This document shows, one piece after another, positions 39,754-49,192 of a stretch of 64,000 nt of DNA. The position numbers and the translations under genes were made by a program. The notes below the pieces were generated by a model that was not told the origin of the DNA, did not search any database, and worked only from the letters and a program-made list of their open reading frames with translations. Source of the stretch: Mycolicibacterium fluoranthenivorans (GTDB lineage: Bacteria > Actinomycetota > Actinomycetes > Mycobacteriales > Mycobacteriaceae); assembly GCF_011758805.1 (NCBI RefSeq), contig NZ_JAANOW010000004.1:310001-374000 (forward strand), in the 5' to 3' direction. Numbering within the stretch: position 1 is the first letter of the stretch; each line of letters begins with the position of its first letter.

Positions 39754-40941
39754 ATGACCACTCTCGGAACACCGCTGTCGGCGCACGCCACCCGGGTGAT
39801 GCTGCTGGGTTCGGGTGAACTGGGCCGCGAAGTCCTGATCGCCTTGCAGCGCCTCGGCGTCGAGACCATCGCCGTCGATCGCTACGACAACGCGCCCGGC
39901 CATCAGATCGCGCATCACGCGCGCACCATCTCGATGACCGATCCCGATCAACTCCGGGCGCTCATCGAAGCCGAGAAGCCCGACCTCGTGGTGCCCGAGA
40001 TCGAGGCGATCGCCACCCCGACGCTGGAGGCTCTGGAGGCCGACGGCGTGGTGCGGGTGATCCCGACGGCGCGGGCAGCGCGGCTGACCATGGACCGCGA
40101 GGGTATTCGCCGGCTGGCTGCCGAAACCCTCGGTCTGCCGACCAGTCCGTACCGATTCTGCGATTCGCAGGACGAACTACAAGCCGCGATCGACGAGAGC
40201 ATCGGCTATCCGTGCGTCGTCAAGCCGGTGATGAGCAGTTCGGGCAAAGGCCAGAGCAAGATCGACGGCCCGGATGACGTGGCCGCGGCGTGGGCCTACG
40301 CCATGTCCGGCAGCCGGGTGAGCAACACCCGCATCATCGTCGAGGGATTCGTCGATTTCGACTACGAGATCACGCTGCTGACGGTGCGGGCCGTCGATGG
40401 CACCCAGTTCTGCGAACCGATCGGACACAAACAGGTCAGCGGCGACTATGTCGAGAGCTGGCAGCCTCACCCGATGTCCGCCACCGCCCTCGAGCGTGCG
40501 CAGCACATCGCGCGCACGGTGACACAGGATCTGGGCGGGCAGGGCATCTTCGGTGTCGAGCTGTTCGTCAAGGGTGATCAGGTCTGGTTCAGCGAGGTCA
40601 GCCCGCGGCCGCACGACACCGGCATGGTGACCATGGTGACGCAGTGGCAGAACGAGTTCGAGCTGCACGCCCGGGCCATCCTGGGCCTGCCGGTCGACAC
40701 CTCACTCAAGACCCCGGGGGCGAGCGCGGTGATCTACGGCGGCGTGGATGCCGAGGGCATCGTCTTCGACGGGGTGGACGACGCACTGCAGGTGCCGCGC
40801 ACCGACATTCGGCTGTTCGGTAAGCCGGAGAGCTTCGTGAAGCGCCGGATGGGTGTGGCGCTGGCCTACGACGCCGACGTGGACACCGCCCGCGCCAACG
40901 CCGTCCAGGCAGCGAGCCGGGTCATCCCACGCGCGGTGTAG
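39754..40941 (+). CDS. purT: Formate-dependent phosphoribosylglycinamide formyltransferase
   Basis: 395 residues from ATG 39754, with GAGGAACC upstream; the in-frame start at 39688 is rejected. ATP-grasp enzyme that uses formate and ATP to formylate GAR in purine synthesis. Visible are [11 protein letters not shown], the ATP-binding loop [10 protein letters not shown], and the metal site [15 protein letters not shown]. Its presence here, between fadA3 and the ABC cluster, differs from the M. tuberculosis location I remember (near Rv0389). Confidence 0.93.
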   Translation: MTTLGTPLSAHATRVMLLGSGELGREVLIALQRLGVETIAVDRYDNAPGHQIAHHARTISMTDPDQLRALIEAEKPDLVVPEIEAIATPTLEALEADGVVRVIPTARAARLTMDREGIRRLAAETLGLPTSPYRFCDSQDELQAAIDESIGYPCVVKPVMSSSGKGQSKIDGPDDVAAAWAYAMSGSRVSNTRIIVEGFVDFDYEITLLTVRAVDGTQFCEPIGHKQVSGDYVESWQPHPMSATALERAQHIARTVTQDLGGQGIFGVELFVKGDQVWFSEVSPRPHDTGMVTMVTQWQNEFELHARAILGLPVDTSLKTPGASAVIYGGVDAEGIVFDGVDDALQVPRTDIRLFGKPESFVKRRMGVALAYDADVDTARANAVQAASRVIPRAV

Positions 40942-40962
40942 CCACGTCGATCGGCAGTCAGC

Positions 40963-41712
40963 TCATCGCTCGTCGTGCACCAGGAATCGCGGATGGTCCA
41001 AACGCCACGCCCCCAACGTGATCAGTGCGCCAATGATCCACAGTGCCAGCAGAGAATCCTGGGTTCCTATGACGGAGAACGCGATACCGCCGGCCGCAGC
41101 ACCGGTCAGAAAACCGATGTAAGTGCTCAGATGGGGCACCCAGGCCCACCGGGTGACCCCGGCCAGGTGCAACGAGGCGCCCTGTCCGATCTTCACCAGC
41201 GTGCCCGTCACGTATGACAACGGCATGACCACCTCGCCCCGCCGGCTTATCGACGTATTGAGAGCACCCAGACCGAAGGCCAGGCACAGCACCGGGATCG
41301 CGCCTATCTGCGGCCCGTCATCCGGGAGCAGCACGTCACAGAGCCACGCGACGAACGACGCCGATGTCGCCATGATCGTGGCGCCGTGCCTGGCCTTGCG
41401 CCACAGGTACAGCCGGGCGAGTGTGGCTGTACCGACGCCGAACAGGAAGGCGGCGACCGCAGTGGCCGCCGAAATTCCCAACGCGTGATTGCCTTTCAGG
41501 TGCTCGAGCACCATCCGCTCGGAGTTGCCGGTCATGAACGTGACATACCAGCCCGAGGTGTAGAGCCACGCCGCGGCGCCCGTGGCCCCTGCCAGGACGG
41601 CCAGCAGCGCCGCCAGCGCCATCTCTCGCCCGTCGTGAAATGGTCCGAGAGCTGGATTCTTGACAGCCGCGACGGGCGATGTCGTCGATGTCGTCGATGT
41701 CGTCGATGTCAT
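40963..41712 (-). CDS. DUF1275 (YoaK-type) membrane protein
   Basis: 249 residues from ATG 41712. About six TM helices; typical YoaK signatures include TSGWYVTFMTGNSERM (family motif with conserved Gly-Asn) and SYVTGTLVKIGQ. The N-terminus is a TTS repeat (see 41678). ATG overlaps the ABC transporter stop by 4 bases, so it is translated from the TetR-regulated operon. Function unknown; the coupling suggests a role with the exporter. Confidence 0.85.
   Translation of the reverse strand: MTSTTSTTSTTSPVAAVKNPALGPFHDGREMALAALLAVLAGATGAAAWLYTSGWYVTFMTGNSERMVLEHLKGNHALGISAATAVAAFLFGVGTATLARLYLWRKARHGATIMATSASFVAWLCDVLLPDDGPQIGAIPVLCLAFGLGALNTSISRRGEVVMPLSYVTGTLVKIGQGASLHLAGVTRWAWVPHLSTYIGFLTGAAAGGIAFSVIGTQDSLLALWIIGALITLGAWRLDHPRFLVHDER
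41678..41710. repeat. 9-bp coding minisatellite at the DUF1275 N-terminus
   Basis: GATGTCGTC repeats three full times plus a 6-base partial; on the coding strand it encodes Thr-Thr-Ser units right after the start codon. Copy-number change would stay in frame and adjust the disordered N-terminus. Confidence 0.8.
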
Positions 41713-43526
41713 TGTTGAGGAGCCTTTCCGGATGCGGCCGATATTTCGTCGGGATGACGGGGTGGATCGAGCCGTAGCGAATCGACCAGTCGGCGGTACA
41801 GCACGCAACGTGCCAAGAGATCCTGATGGCGGCCGAGGTCTACCACCCGTCCCTGATCCATGACGACGATGGTGTCCGCGTCGATGACCGTGGAAAGCCG
41901 ATGCGCGATGGTGAGCACGGCTCCGGTGCGAGCCTGTTCCCGAATGACCTGGTGCACCGCAGATTCCGAGAGTCCGTCGATCTGGGCGGTCGCTTCGTCG
42001 AGCAGCAGCACCTCCGGGTGCGCCAGCACTGCCCTGGCCAGCGCGATGCGTTGCCGCTGTCCACCGGAGATGGTCGTACCGGCCACGTCGGTGTCGAGTC
42101 CGTGTTCAAGGCCGTCGACGAAATCGGTCAGCCGGACCCGTTGCAACACCTCGGCGATATCGCCCTCGGACGCTGCCGGATTGGCGAACACGAGGTTGTC
42201 GTACAGGCTTCCCGGCAGCAGGGGGGTGTCCTGCTCCACGTAGCCGAGGCGGGCTCGGACCGCAGCTGTGGAGAGTTCGGAGTATGCCGTTCCCGACATC
42301 GACATCCGACCGCTCTCGGGCTCCATGAACTTGAGGATCAAGGAGAACAGCGTGGTCTTGCCTGCACCCGACGGACCGACGATTGCGGTATGCCCCCGCC
42401 GCGGGATCTCCAGGCTGACGTCCCGCAGCACCGCAGGGGCCCCGAGGTGATAGCCGGCCGTCACTCCGTCGAAGGCGAGTACCGGTGCGGCGACATCATC
42501 CTGTGCCGTCGGCGTCGACTCGGCCGAGTCGGATTCGACAGCCAGGGCCTGCACTTCGCGCATCCGGCCCGCGGCCGCCACACCCGCCTGCAAGGTGGTC
42601 AGGTCGTTGCTCAATTCCATTGTCGGACCGAGTAAGCCGACGGTGTAGAGCAGGAAGGCCACCAGCGTCGACATCGTCATCTGACCGGTGGTCACCAGGT
42701 AGGCGCCACCACACACGATCAGCAACGTGGCCGTCTGAATCCCCGAGAAGGCGATGCTCCACACCAGCGCCTCGCGCCGCACCGCACGCAGACCCTGCAG
42801 CCTGGACTCCGAGGCGTGCGCCACCAGTGCATCGGCTTGACTGCGCTCAGCGGCCGCCACCTTGACCGTCTTGATCGCACGCAGGGTGCTCTCCAGCGCC
42901 CCACCCAGGATGCCCAACGACTCCTGTGCGCGCTCCTGTGCCTGGCCTATCGCCGGCATCAGTATCGCGAACACCAGGGCGATCACGACGATCGCACCGA
43001 TCGTGACCGCACCGAGCAGCGGATTCAGCACGACCATCATCACCAGGGTCCCCACCAGGGTGATGGTGCCGTTGACCAGACCGACCACGCTCGAAGACGC
43101 CGCCTCCCTGAGCAACACGGAGTCACTGGTCACGCGAGTGACAAGTTCGCCGGTCGGTCGCGCCTGCAGTGGAATCAACCGCGCCAGGAGAAACCGATGG
43201 ACCATCGTCCGGCGCGCGTCATAGACGACGTTCTCGGCCAACGTTCCCAGGATCACCCACTGGCACCAGCTCAGCGCGGTGCCGGCCACGATCAGTCCGG
43301 CAAGCAGGATGATCGGGCCGCCGAACAGGCTGCCGGCCGCCCCGATCGAGTCCAGCACCCAACGCGTGACCAGTGGCGTGGCGAGTTCGGCAGCGGCAAC
43401 ACCCAGTCCCAGAACAAGTGCGAAGGCCAGCTTGGGAGCCTGTGGGCGCGCGAATGCCCACAGGATCGAGAGCCTGGACCGCTGCTCTTCCGGAGCACGC
43501 GAGATCGCTGTGGTCGTGGATGCCAT
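41709..43526 (-). CDS. ABC exporter, fused permease-ATPase
   Basis: 605 residues from ATG 43526; ATG 43532 two codons upstream is also possible. Half-transporter: six TM helices in the first about 310 residues, then an ATPase domain with Walker A GPSGAGKTT, signature TISGGQRQRIALARA, Walker B VLLLDEAT and H-loop IAHRLSTV. Probably works as a homodimeric multidrug or lipid exporter. Divergent from a TetR gene, with a perfect palindrome between them, so it should be repressed by that TetR and induced by a ligand that it may export. Confidence 0.92.
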   Translation of the reverse strand: MASTTTAISRAPEEQRSRLSILWAFARPQAPKLAFALVLGLGVAAAELATPLVTRWVLDSIGAAGSLFGGPIILLAGLIVAGTALSWCQWVILGTLAENVVYDARRTMVHRFLLARLIPLQARPTGELVTRVTSDSVLLREAASSSVVGLVNGTITLVGTLVMMVVLNPLLGAVTIGAIVVIALVFAILMPAIGQAQERAQESLGILGGALESTLRAIKTVKVAAAERSQADALVAHASESRLQGLRAVRREALVWSIAFSGIQTATLLIVCGGAYLVTTGQMTMSTLVAFLLYTVGLLGPTMELSNDLTTLQAGVAAAGRMREVQALAVESDSAESTPTAQDDVAAPVLAFDGVTAGYHLGAPAVLRDVSLEIPRRGHTAIVGPSGAGKTTLFSLILKFMEPESGRMSMSGTAYSELSTAAVRARLGYVEQDTPLLPGSLYDNLVFANPAASEGDIAEVLQRVRLTDFVDGLEHGLDTDVAGTTISGGQRQRIALARAVLAHPEVLLLDEATAQIDGLSESAVHQVIREQARTGAVLTIAHRLSTVIDADTIVVMDQGRVVDLGRHQDLLARCVLYRRLVDSLRLDPPRHPDEISAASGKAPQQ

Positions 43527-43532
43527 ACCCAT

Positions 43533-43556
43533 AATTAGGACACAGGTGTCCTAATT
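43533..43556. promoter_or_regulatory. Palindromic operator between the ABC exporter and the TetR gene
   Basis: AATTAGGACAC (43533-43543) and GTGTCCTAATT (43546-43556) are perfect 11-bp arms around AG. It covers the start region of the exporter and lies about 47 bases before the TetR ATG. A further half-site CAGTGTCCGA begins at 43565. Typical for autoregulating TetR repressors. Confidence 0.75.
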
Positions 43557-43602
43557 TCGTCAACCAGTGTCCGATTCAGCTCCCATGGTGGACGATAGGG
43601 GC

Positions 43603-44211
43603 ATGACGTCGCCGATCGAATCCACACGGTTGCGGGACAGAATGCGCGCAACACTGCTCCTCGCCGCCATCGACGTAGTCAGCGACAACCCCTCGGCGAC
43701 CATGGGGGACGTGGCCACCGCGGCCGGGGTCGCCCGGAGCACGCTGCACCGGTATTTCCCGGACCGCGCCTCCCTGATGGACGGCATCGAAAGACACGTC
43801 GAAGCCCAGTACGAGGAAGCGATCGAACAGGCGCACACTCACGAAGGCACCGGCCTGGCCGCCTACACCAGGATTGTCGATGAGCTCCTGGAACGACTCG
43901 ACAGCCTGGGCTGGTGGATGCGCGCCGCCTGCGAGGACGACGTCGACGACTTCGACTGCGAGGCCGACCGCGGCATCCTGGCCGTGGTGCAGCGCGGCCA
44001 GCAGGATCACACCCTGGACCCGCGATTCACACCCGCGTGGATGGTCACCATGACCTGGTCGCTGCTGTCCTCTGCACACCAAGACATGCGCCACGGGCAT
44101 CAGCCTCGCCGAGCGATCCGCGATATGTGCCGCACCGCACTGCTCAAGCTCGCCGCTTCCCCGGTGGCTTCTGCCGAAGACGCACAGGACGACATGACCC
44201 GGAGGCCGTGA
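43603..44211 (+). CDS. TetR-family transcriptional regulator
   Basis: 202 residues from ATG 43603; GTG 43567 and ATG 43585 are longer in-frame alternatives. The N-terminal HTH is MGDVATAAGVARSTLHRYFPDRASL, and the remainder is a helical ligand-binding domain rich in acidic residues (CEDDVDDFDCEAD). Divergent from the ABC exporter and DUF1275 genes; the palindrome at 43533-43556 is its likely operator. Ligand unknown. Followed by a bidirectional terminator. Confidence 0.88.
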   Translation: MTSPIESTRLRDRMRATLLLAAIDVVSDNPSATMGDVATAAGVARSTLHRYFPDRASLMDGIERHVEAQYEEAIEQAHTHEGTGLAAYTRIVDELLERLDSLGWWMRAACEDDVDDFDCEADRGILAVVQRGQQDHTLDPRFTPAWMVTMTWSLLSSAHQDMRHGHQPRRAIRDMCRTALLKLAASPVASAEDAQDDMTRRP

Positions 44212-44258
44212 CCGTCGAGGAGATCGTTGGAATCGACCCGTTCGACCGCGAGCATGAA

Positions 44259-44287
44259 AAAGGGCGCCCACGCTGTGGACGCCCTTT
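44259..44287. terminator. Bidirectional terminator between TetR and Bax-inhibitor genes
   Basis: AAAGGGCGCCCAC and GTGGACGCCCTTT pair over 13 positions with one mismatch around a GCT loop, flanked by A-run upstream and CTTTCTC downstream. It lies 48 bases after the TetR stop and 15 bases from the minus-strand stop at 44302. Confidence 0.8.
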
Positions 44288-44301
44288 CTCTCGCCGTCGT
44301 G

Positions 44302-45150
44302 CTAGTCGTTGTTGAAGTAACTCAGCAGGCGCAGGATCTCGATGTACAGCCAGACCAGGGTGACGGTCAGGCCCAGGGCGATGCCCCACGCGGCCTTCTC
44401 CGGCGCACCGGCGCGGATCAGCTGGTCCGCGGAATCGAAGTCCACGAGGAACATGAACGCGGCCAAGCCGATGCAGACCAGGGAGAACACGATGGCGAGC
44501 GGGCCACCGCTACGCAGGCCGAAACCCTCGCCGCCGCCGACACCGAAGAGTGCGAGCACCATGTTCAGCAGCGCGATCGCCACGACACCGAACATCGCGG
44601 CCACCAGCATCCGGGTGAACTTGGGCGTCACCCGGATCGCTCCGGTCTTGTAGACCACCAGCATGCCGACGAAAACGCCCACCGTGCCGAAGACCGCCTG
44701 CGCGATCATGCCGGGGCCGCCGGTGGAGACCAGGTTGGCGAACAGGAAGGACGCCGCGCCGAGGAACAGACCTTCCAATGCGGCGTAGCTCAGCACGATG
44801 GCCGGGTTGTCCTGCTTGCGACCGAACGTCGCGATCATCACCAGCGCGAAGCCACCGAGACCGCCGATGGCCACGAACGGCATCATCAGTCCGTAGTTCT
44901 GCGACACGAGGAAGTACGACAGGACGCCGACGACCGTCACCACGGCCAGGGTGATACCCGTCTTGGTGACGACATCATCGATGGTCAGCGGTCGCGAGAC
45001 GCCGCGCTGCTGGTCCGGGTACTGCGTGACATAAGGTTCCGCATCACGCACTTGCTGCGCACCGAAGCTCGCGGCTCCGGTACCGAATTGCGCGTATCCG
45101 CCCTGCTCTTTCGGCAGGGAGCGGAATACCGGGTTGCTGCTCTCGCGCAC
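44302..45150 (-). CDS. Bax inhibitor-1/YccA family membrane protein
   Basis: 282 residues from GTG 45150 with GGAGAGGA upstream. A hydrophilic N-terminus of about 65 residues (FRSLPKEQGGYAQFG) precedes seven TM helices. The C-terminal signature FMFLVDFDSADQLIRAGAPEKAAWGIA and IEILRLLSYF matches the actinobacterial Bax1-I family (Rv1073-like). In E. coli a homologue interacts with FtsH; the mycobacterial role is unknown, with pH-dependent cation leak proposed for the family. Confidence 0.9.
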   Translation of the reverse strand: MRESSNPVFRSLPKEQGGYAQFGTGAASFGAQQVRDAEPYVTQYPDQQRGVSRPLTIDDVVTKTGITLAVVTVVGVLSYFLVSQNYGLMMPFVAIGGLGGFALVMIATFGRKQDNPAIVLSYAALEGLFLGAASFLFANLVSTGGPGMIAQAVFGTVGVFVGMLVVYKTGAIRVTPKFTRMLVAAMFGVVAIALLNMVLALFGVGGGEGFGLRSGGPLAIVFSLVCIGLAAFMFLVDFDSADQLIRAGAPEKAAWGIALGLTVTLVWLYIEILRLLSYFNND

Positions 45151-45311
45151 CGTAGGTCCTCTCCTGTGCTGTAGGTCCGGCGTTCCCGGACGTACGATCA
45201 ACGATCAAGTCCTCCGACAGGTTCCCGAGACGCTGATAAGACTCTCAGGAAACGTCCAGGATTGATCTTGGTCAAACCCTACCCGTCGCTGCATCCACTG
45301 GGGCGACGAAC

Positions 45312-45317
45312 TAGATT
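45312..45317 (+). promoter_or_regulatory. -10 element of a probable leaderless promoter
   Basis: TAGATT lies six bases before GTG 45324, so transcription probably begins at or next to the start codon of the crotonase gene. No Shine-Dalgarno sequence is visible. The 173-base divergent region otherwise holds the promoter of the Bax-inhibitor gene. Confidence 0.55.
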
Positions 45318-45323
45318 GCAATC

Positions 45324-46358
45324 GTGACCGAAAACGAGGACATCCTAGTAAGTGTCCGCAATGGTGTCGGCATCCTGACCTTGAACCGGCCCAGAGCGAT
45401 CAACTCCCTCAACGACGTCATGGTCGCCGGTATCGCGCGGGCACTGACCGACTGGGAACACGACGATGCCATCACGGCCGTCCTGCTCACCGGCGCCGGC
45501 GAGCGGGGGCTGTGCGCGGGCGGCGACGTGGTCGCCCTCTATCACTCCGCCTTGGCGGGCGGCGCGGCGGCGCGATCGTTCTGGTGGGACGAATACCTGC
45601 TCAACGCGCACATCGGTCGGTACGCCAAACCGTATGTCGCCCTGATGGACGGCATCGTGATGGGCGGCGGCGTCGGCGTCGCCGCGCACGGTAACGTCCG
45701 GGTGGTCACCGAGAAGACCAAGATGGGCATGCCGGAGGTCGGCATCGGCTTCATCCCCGATGTCGGCGGCACCTACCTGTTGTCCCGCGCCCCCGGGCGG
45801 CTCGGCCTGCATGCCGCACTGACCGGTGCACCGTTCTCCGGCGCGGACGCCATCGCGATGGGCTTCGCCGACCATTACGTCCCGCATGATCGCCTCGCCG
45901 ACTTCGCCGAGGCCGTCATCGCCGACGGTCACGAAGATGCGCTGCGCTCCTACGCCGAGGAGCCGCCGGCCAGTGAGCTGCTCGCCCAGCGGGATTGGAT
46001 CGACAGTTGCTACGCCGGCGAAACCGTCGCCGAGATCCTCACCGACCTGCGCGGCCACGATGAGCAGGCCGCGCGGGACGCGGCCGACCTCATCGCCACC
46101 CGTTCGCCCATCGCGCTGGCGGTCACGCTGACCGCCGTGCGCCGCGCCGCGCACCTGCACTCGCTCGAAGAGGTGCTCCAACAGGAGTACCGGGTCTCGG
46201 TGGCCTCGGTGGCCTCGCATGATTTCGTCGAGGGTATCCGCGCCCAACTCGTCGACAAGGACCGCAACCCGACATGGTCGCCGGCCACCCTGGAGCTCTG
46301 CGACGATGCGGCGATCGACGCGTATTTCGCCGCCGCCCATCCTGATCTGACGTTCTGA
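45324..46358 (+). CDS. echA9: Enoyl-CoA hydratase/isomerase family: 3-hydroxyisobutyryl-CoA hydrolase type
   Basis: 344 residues from GTG 45324. Crotonase fold: [11 protein letters not shown] (oxyanion loop) and [18 protein letters not shown] then [16 protein letters not shown], which places it with HIBCH-type hydrolases of valine degradation rather than simple hydratases. It is longer than ordinary 260-residue hydratases owing to a C-terminal helical extension. Directly followed by echA8, with a 13-base gap. Order and length match Rv1071c. Confidence 0.9.
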   Translation: MTENEDILVSVRNGVGILTLNRPRAINSLNDVMVAGIARALTDWEHDDAITAVLLTGAGERGLCAGGDVVALYHSALAGGAAARSFWWDEYLLNAHIGRYAKPYVALMDGIVMGGGVGVAAHGNVRVVTEKTKMGMPEVGIGFIPDVGGTYLLSRAPGRLGLHAALTGAPFSGADAIAMGFADHYVPHDRLADFAEAVIADGHEDALRSYAEEPPASELLAQRDWIDSCYAGETVAEILTDLRGHDEQAARDAADLIATRSPIALAVTLTAVRRAAHLHSLEEVLQQEYRVSVASVASHDFVEGIRAQLVDKDRNPTWSPATLELCDDAAIDAYFAAAHPDLTF

Positions 46359-46371
46359 ACAAGGAGATCCG

Positions 46372-47148
46372 ATGACTGACTACGAGACCATCCTGGTGAC
46401 CCGCGCGGGCCGCGTCGGCACCATCACGCTGAACCGGCCCAAGGCGCTCAACGCCCTCAACAGCCAGGTGATGCACGAAGTCACCACGGCCGCAGCCGAA
46501 TTCGATGCCGACGCGGGTATCGGCGCGATCATCGTGACCGGCAGCGAAAAGGCGTTCGCCGCCGGCGCCGATATCAAGGAGATGGCCGACCTGTCCTTCG
46601 CCGACGTCTACTCGTCGGACTTCTTCGCCCTGTGGGGCACGTTCGCCGCCACCCGCACGCCCACCATCGCCGCGGTCGCCGGGTACGCGCTCGGCGGCGG
46701 CTGCGAGCTGGCCATGATGTGCGACCTGCTGATCGCCGCCGATACCGCGAAGTTCGGCCAGCCGGAGATCAAGCTCGGCGTGCTGCCGGGGATGGGCGGC
46801 AGCCAGCGCCTGACCCGCGCCATCGGCAAGGCCAAGGCGATGGATCTGATCCTCACCGGCCGCACCATCGACGCCGCCGAGGCCGAGCGCAGCGGACTGG
46901 TGTCACGGGTGGTGCCCGCCGACACCCTGCTCGAGGAGGCCAACGCCACCGCCGCGACCATCGCCGGGATGTCGCTGTCGGCGGCGCGGATGGCCAAGGA
47001 AGCCGTCAACCGGGCCTTCGAATCCACGCTCGCCGAGGGCCTGCTCTACGAGCGCCGGTTGTTCCACTCGGCCTTCGCCACCGACGACCAGACCGAAGGT
47101 ATGAACGCGTTCACCGAGAAGCGCGCACCGAATTTCACGCATCGCTAA
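46372..47148 (+). CDS. echA8: Enoyl-CoA hydratase
   Basis: 258 residues from ATG 46372 with a strong AAGGAGATCCG site. It hydrates trans-2-enoyl-CoA in beta-oxidation. [14 protein letters not shown] gives the oxyanion loop with Gly, and [17 protein letters not shown] supplies the two catalytic glutamates. In M. tuberculosis the neighbour EchA8 is Rv1070c. Operonic with echA9. Confidence 0.93.
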   Translation: MTDYETILVTRAGRVGTITLNRPKALNALNSQVMHEVTTAAAEFDADAGIGAIIVTGSEKAFAAGADIKEMADLSFADVYSSDFFALWGTFAATRTPTIAAVAGYALGGGCELAMMCDLLIAADTAKFGQPEIKLGVLPGMGGSQRLTRAIGKAKAMDLILTGRTIDAAEAERSGLVSRVVPADTLLEEANATAATIAGMSLSAARMAKEAVNRAFESTLAEGLLYERRLFHSAFATDDQTEGMNAFTEKRAPNFTHR

Positions 47149-47157
47149 AGTCAAGCG

Positions 47158-48834
47158 GTGACCGCCACCGCCCTCGAAGCCCCGCCAGCACCTGCAGCCA
47201 AGCGGGCCTGGTGGATTCGGCACTACACCTTCTTCGGCACAGCCACCGGTCTGGTGTTCATCTGGCTGTCGATGACACCGTCGCTGCTGCCGCGCGGCCC
47301 GCTGTTCCAGGGGCTGGTCAGCGGAGCCGCCGGCGCGATCGGCTACATGCTCGGCGTCTTCGGCGTCTGGCTGATTCGGTACATGCGGTCCAGAGACACC
47401 AGCCCGTCCGCCCCGGGCTGGGCGTGGAAGGTGCTCATCGCGGTCGGCATCCTCGGCCAGATCGCGGCGGTCGTCTGGTTCCACGTGTGGCAGGACGATG
47501 TTCGCGATCTGTTCGGGGTGCCGCGGCTGACCTTCTGGGACCACCCGCTCACGGGGGTGCTGTCCGTCGTCTTCCTGTTCGCCTTCGTCGAACTCGGCCA
47601 GCTGGTCGACAAGCTGGTGCACTTCCTGGTGCGCCAGCTGGAGCGCATCGCGCCACCTCGGGTGTCCGCGACGGTGGCGGTGGGATTGCTGCTCGCACTG
47701 TTCATCGCACTGCTCAACGGTGTGGTGGTGCGTTTCGCGATGTCCACCATCAACAACACCTTCGAGTCGGTGAACAACGAGGCCGATCCCGACAATGCCG
47801 CTCCCACAACACCATTGCGCTCAGGCGGACCGCAGTCACTGGTCAGTTGGTCCTCGCTGGGTCATCAGGGCCGGGTCTTCGTGTCCGGCGGGCCGTCGGT
47901 CGAGGATCTGTCGAAGTTCAACGGCGCCAAGGCGACCGAGCCCATCCGGGCCTACGCCGGGCTGAATTCGGCCGAGGGGATCAAGGCGATCGCGAAGAAG
48001 GCCGCCGAGGAACTCCGGCGCGCCGGCGGCCTGGACCGCAAGGTCATCGCGGTGGCGACCACCACCGGGACCGGCTGGATCAACGAGGCCGAGGCCACGG
48101 CTCTGGAATACATGTACAACGGCGACACCGCGATCGTGTCGATGCAGTATTCGTTCCTGCCCAGCTGGATCTCGTTCCTGGTGGACAAGGAGAACGCCCG
48201 CCAGGCCGGCCAGGCACTGTTCGAAGAGGTCGACGCGATGGTGCGCGAACTCCCCGAGAACAAGCGACCCAAGCTCGTGGTGTTCGGCGAGAGCCTGGGC
48301 TCCTTCGGCGGTGAGGCACCGTTCCTGGCGCTGAACAATCTGATCGCCCGCACCGACGGTGCGCTGTTCTCCGGCCCGACGTTCAACAACACCATCTGGA
48401 CCGATCTGACCATCAACCGCGACGAAGGATCACCGCAGTGGCTGCCGATCTACGACAAGGGTGAGAACGCCCGGTTCGTCGCCCGGCCGGACAACCTGAA
48501 CCGGCCCGCTGATCCATGGGGGCACCCGCGTGTGGTGTACCTGCAGCACGCGTCCGACCCGATCGCCTGGTGGAATCCCGATCTGCTGTTCGCCAAACCC
48601 GATTGGCTGAGAGAACCTCGCGGGTATGACGTTTCGCCTCGGATGGAGTGGATTCCGGTGGTGACGTTCCTGCAGGTGTCCGCCGATATGGCGGTCGCGG
48701 TCGACGTACCGGACGGGCACGGCCATGTCTATGTGCGCGATGTCGCCAACGCGTGGGCGGCCGTACTGCAACCACCCGGCTGGACCCCGGCCAAGACCGA
48801 ACAGCTACGGCCGCTGCTGCGCTCCGGCGAATGA
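47158..48834 (+). CDS. Membrane protein with C-terminal alpha/beta hydrolase domain
   Basis: 558 residues from GTG 47158, ten bases after echA8. About five TM helices in the first 210 residues (FFGTATGLVFIWLSM and others), then a periplasm-facing hydrolase domain with nucleophile elbow VVFGESLGSFGG and catalytic Asp/His regions near PRVVYLQHASDPIAWW. Family: Abhydrolase_9 with its own N-terminal domain (Rv1069c-like). Substrate unknown, probably a lipid or envelope ester. Tail overlaps the convergent rhodanese gene by 30 bases. Confidence 0.88.
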   Translation: MTATALEAPPAPAAKRAWWIRHYTFFGTATGLVFIWLSMTPSLLPRGPLFQGLVSGAAGAIGYMLGVFGVWLIRYMRSRDTSPSAPGWAWKVLIAVGILGQIAAVVWFHVWQDDVRDLFGVPRLTFWDHPLTGVLSVVFLFAFVELGQLVDKLVHFLVRQLERIAPPRVSATVAVGLLLALFIALLNGVVVRFAMSTINNTFESVNNEADPDNAAPTTPLRSGGPQSLVSWSSLGHQGRVFVSGGPSVEDLSKFNGAKATEPIRAYAGLNSAEGIKAIAKKAAEELRRAGGLDRKVIAVATTTGTGWINEAEATALEYMYNGDTAIVSMQYSFLPSWISFLVDKENARQAGQALFEEVDAMVRELPENKRPKLVVFGESLGSFGGEAPFLALNNLIARTDGALFSGPTFNNTIWTDLTINRDEGSPQWLPIYDKGENARFVARPDNLNRPADPWGHPRVVYLQHASDPIAWWNPDLLFAKPDWLREPRGYDVSPRMEWIPVVTFLQVSADMAVAVDVPDGHGHVYVRDVANAWAAVLQPPGWTPAKTEQLRPLLRSGE

Positions 48835-49191
48835 CGCGGCCGCCAGGGCGTGATAGCCACCGATGACGTCGGTGGCCCGGTGCAGCCCCAGATCCTGCAG
48901 CGCCGCGGCGGCCAGGCTGGAGGTGTAGCCCTCCGAGCACAGCACCACCCACTCGACGTCGTCGTCGACCGCCTGCGGCAGCCGGGCGTCACTGGTGGGA
49001 TCGGCGCGCCACTCCAGCACGTTGCGCTCGATCACCAGAGCGCCCGCCACCTCGCCCTCGGCGGCGCGCTGGGCGGCGGGCCGGATGTCGACGAGCAGGG
49101 CGCCGCGTTCCAGCGCCGCGGGCACCTCGTCGGCGGGCAGGCGGTGCAGTCGCGACCGGGCGGCCGCGAGTACCTCATCGATCCGGCTCAT
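48805..49191 (-). CDS. Rhodanese-like domain protein
   Basis: 128 residues from ATG 49191 (MSRIDEVLAAARSRL), preceded by AAGGATGAC; ATG 49209 adds six residues but lies in the preceding gene. Single rhodanese domain with active-site loop VLCSEGYTSS, its Cys conserved, so it may carry a persulfide. One base after the cysteine dioxygenase stop on the same strand, implying a joint role in cysteine-sulfur oxidation or thiosulfate handling. Convergent with the membrane hydrolase. Confidence 0.88.
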   Translation of the reverse strand: MSRIDEVLAAARSRLHRLPADEVPAALERGALLVDIRPAAQRAAEGEVAGALVIERNVLEWRADPTSDARLPQAVDDDVEWVVLCSEGYTSSLAAAALQDLGLHRATDVIGGYHALAAASFAGAQQRP

Positions 49192-49192
49192 G

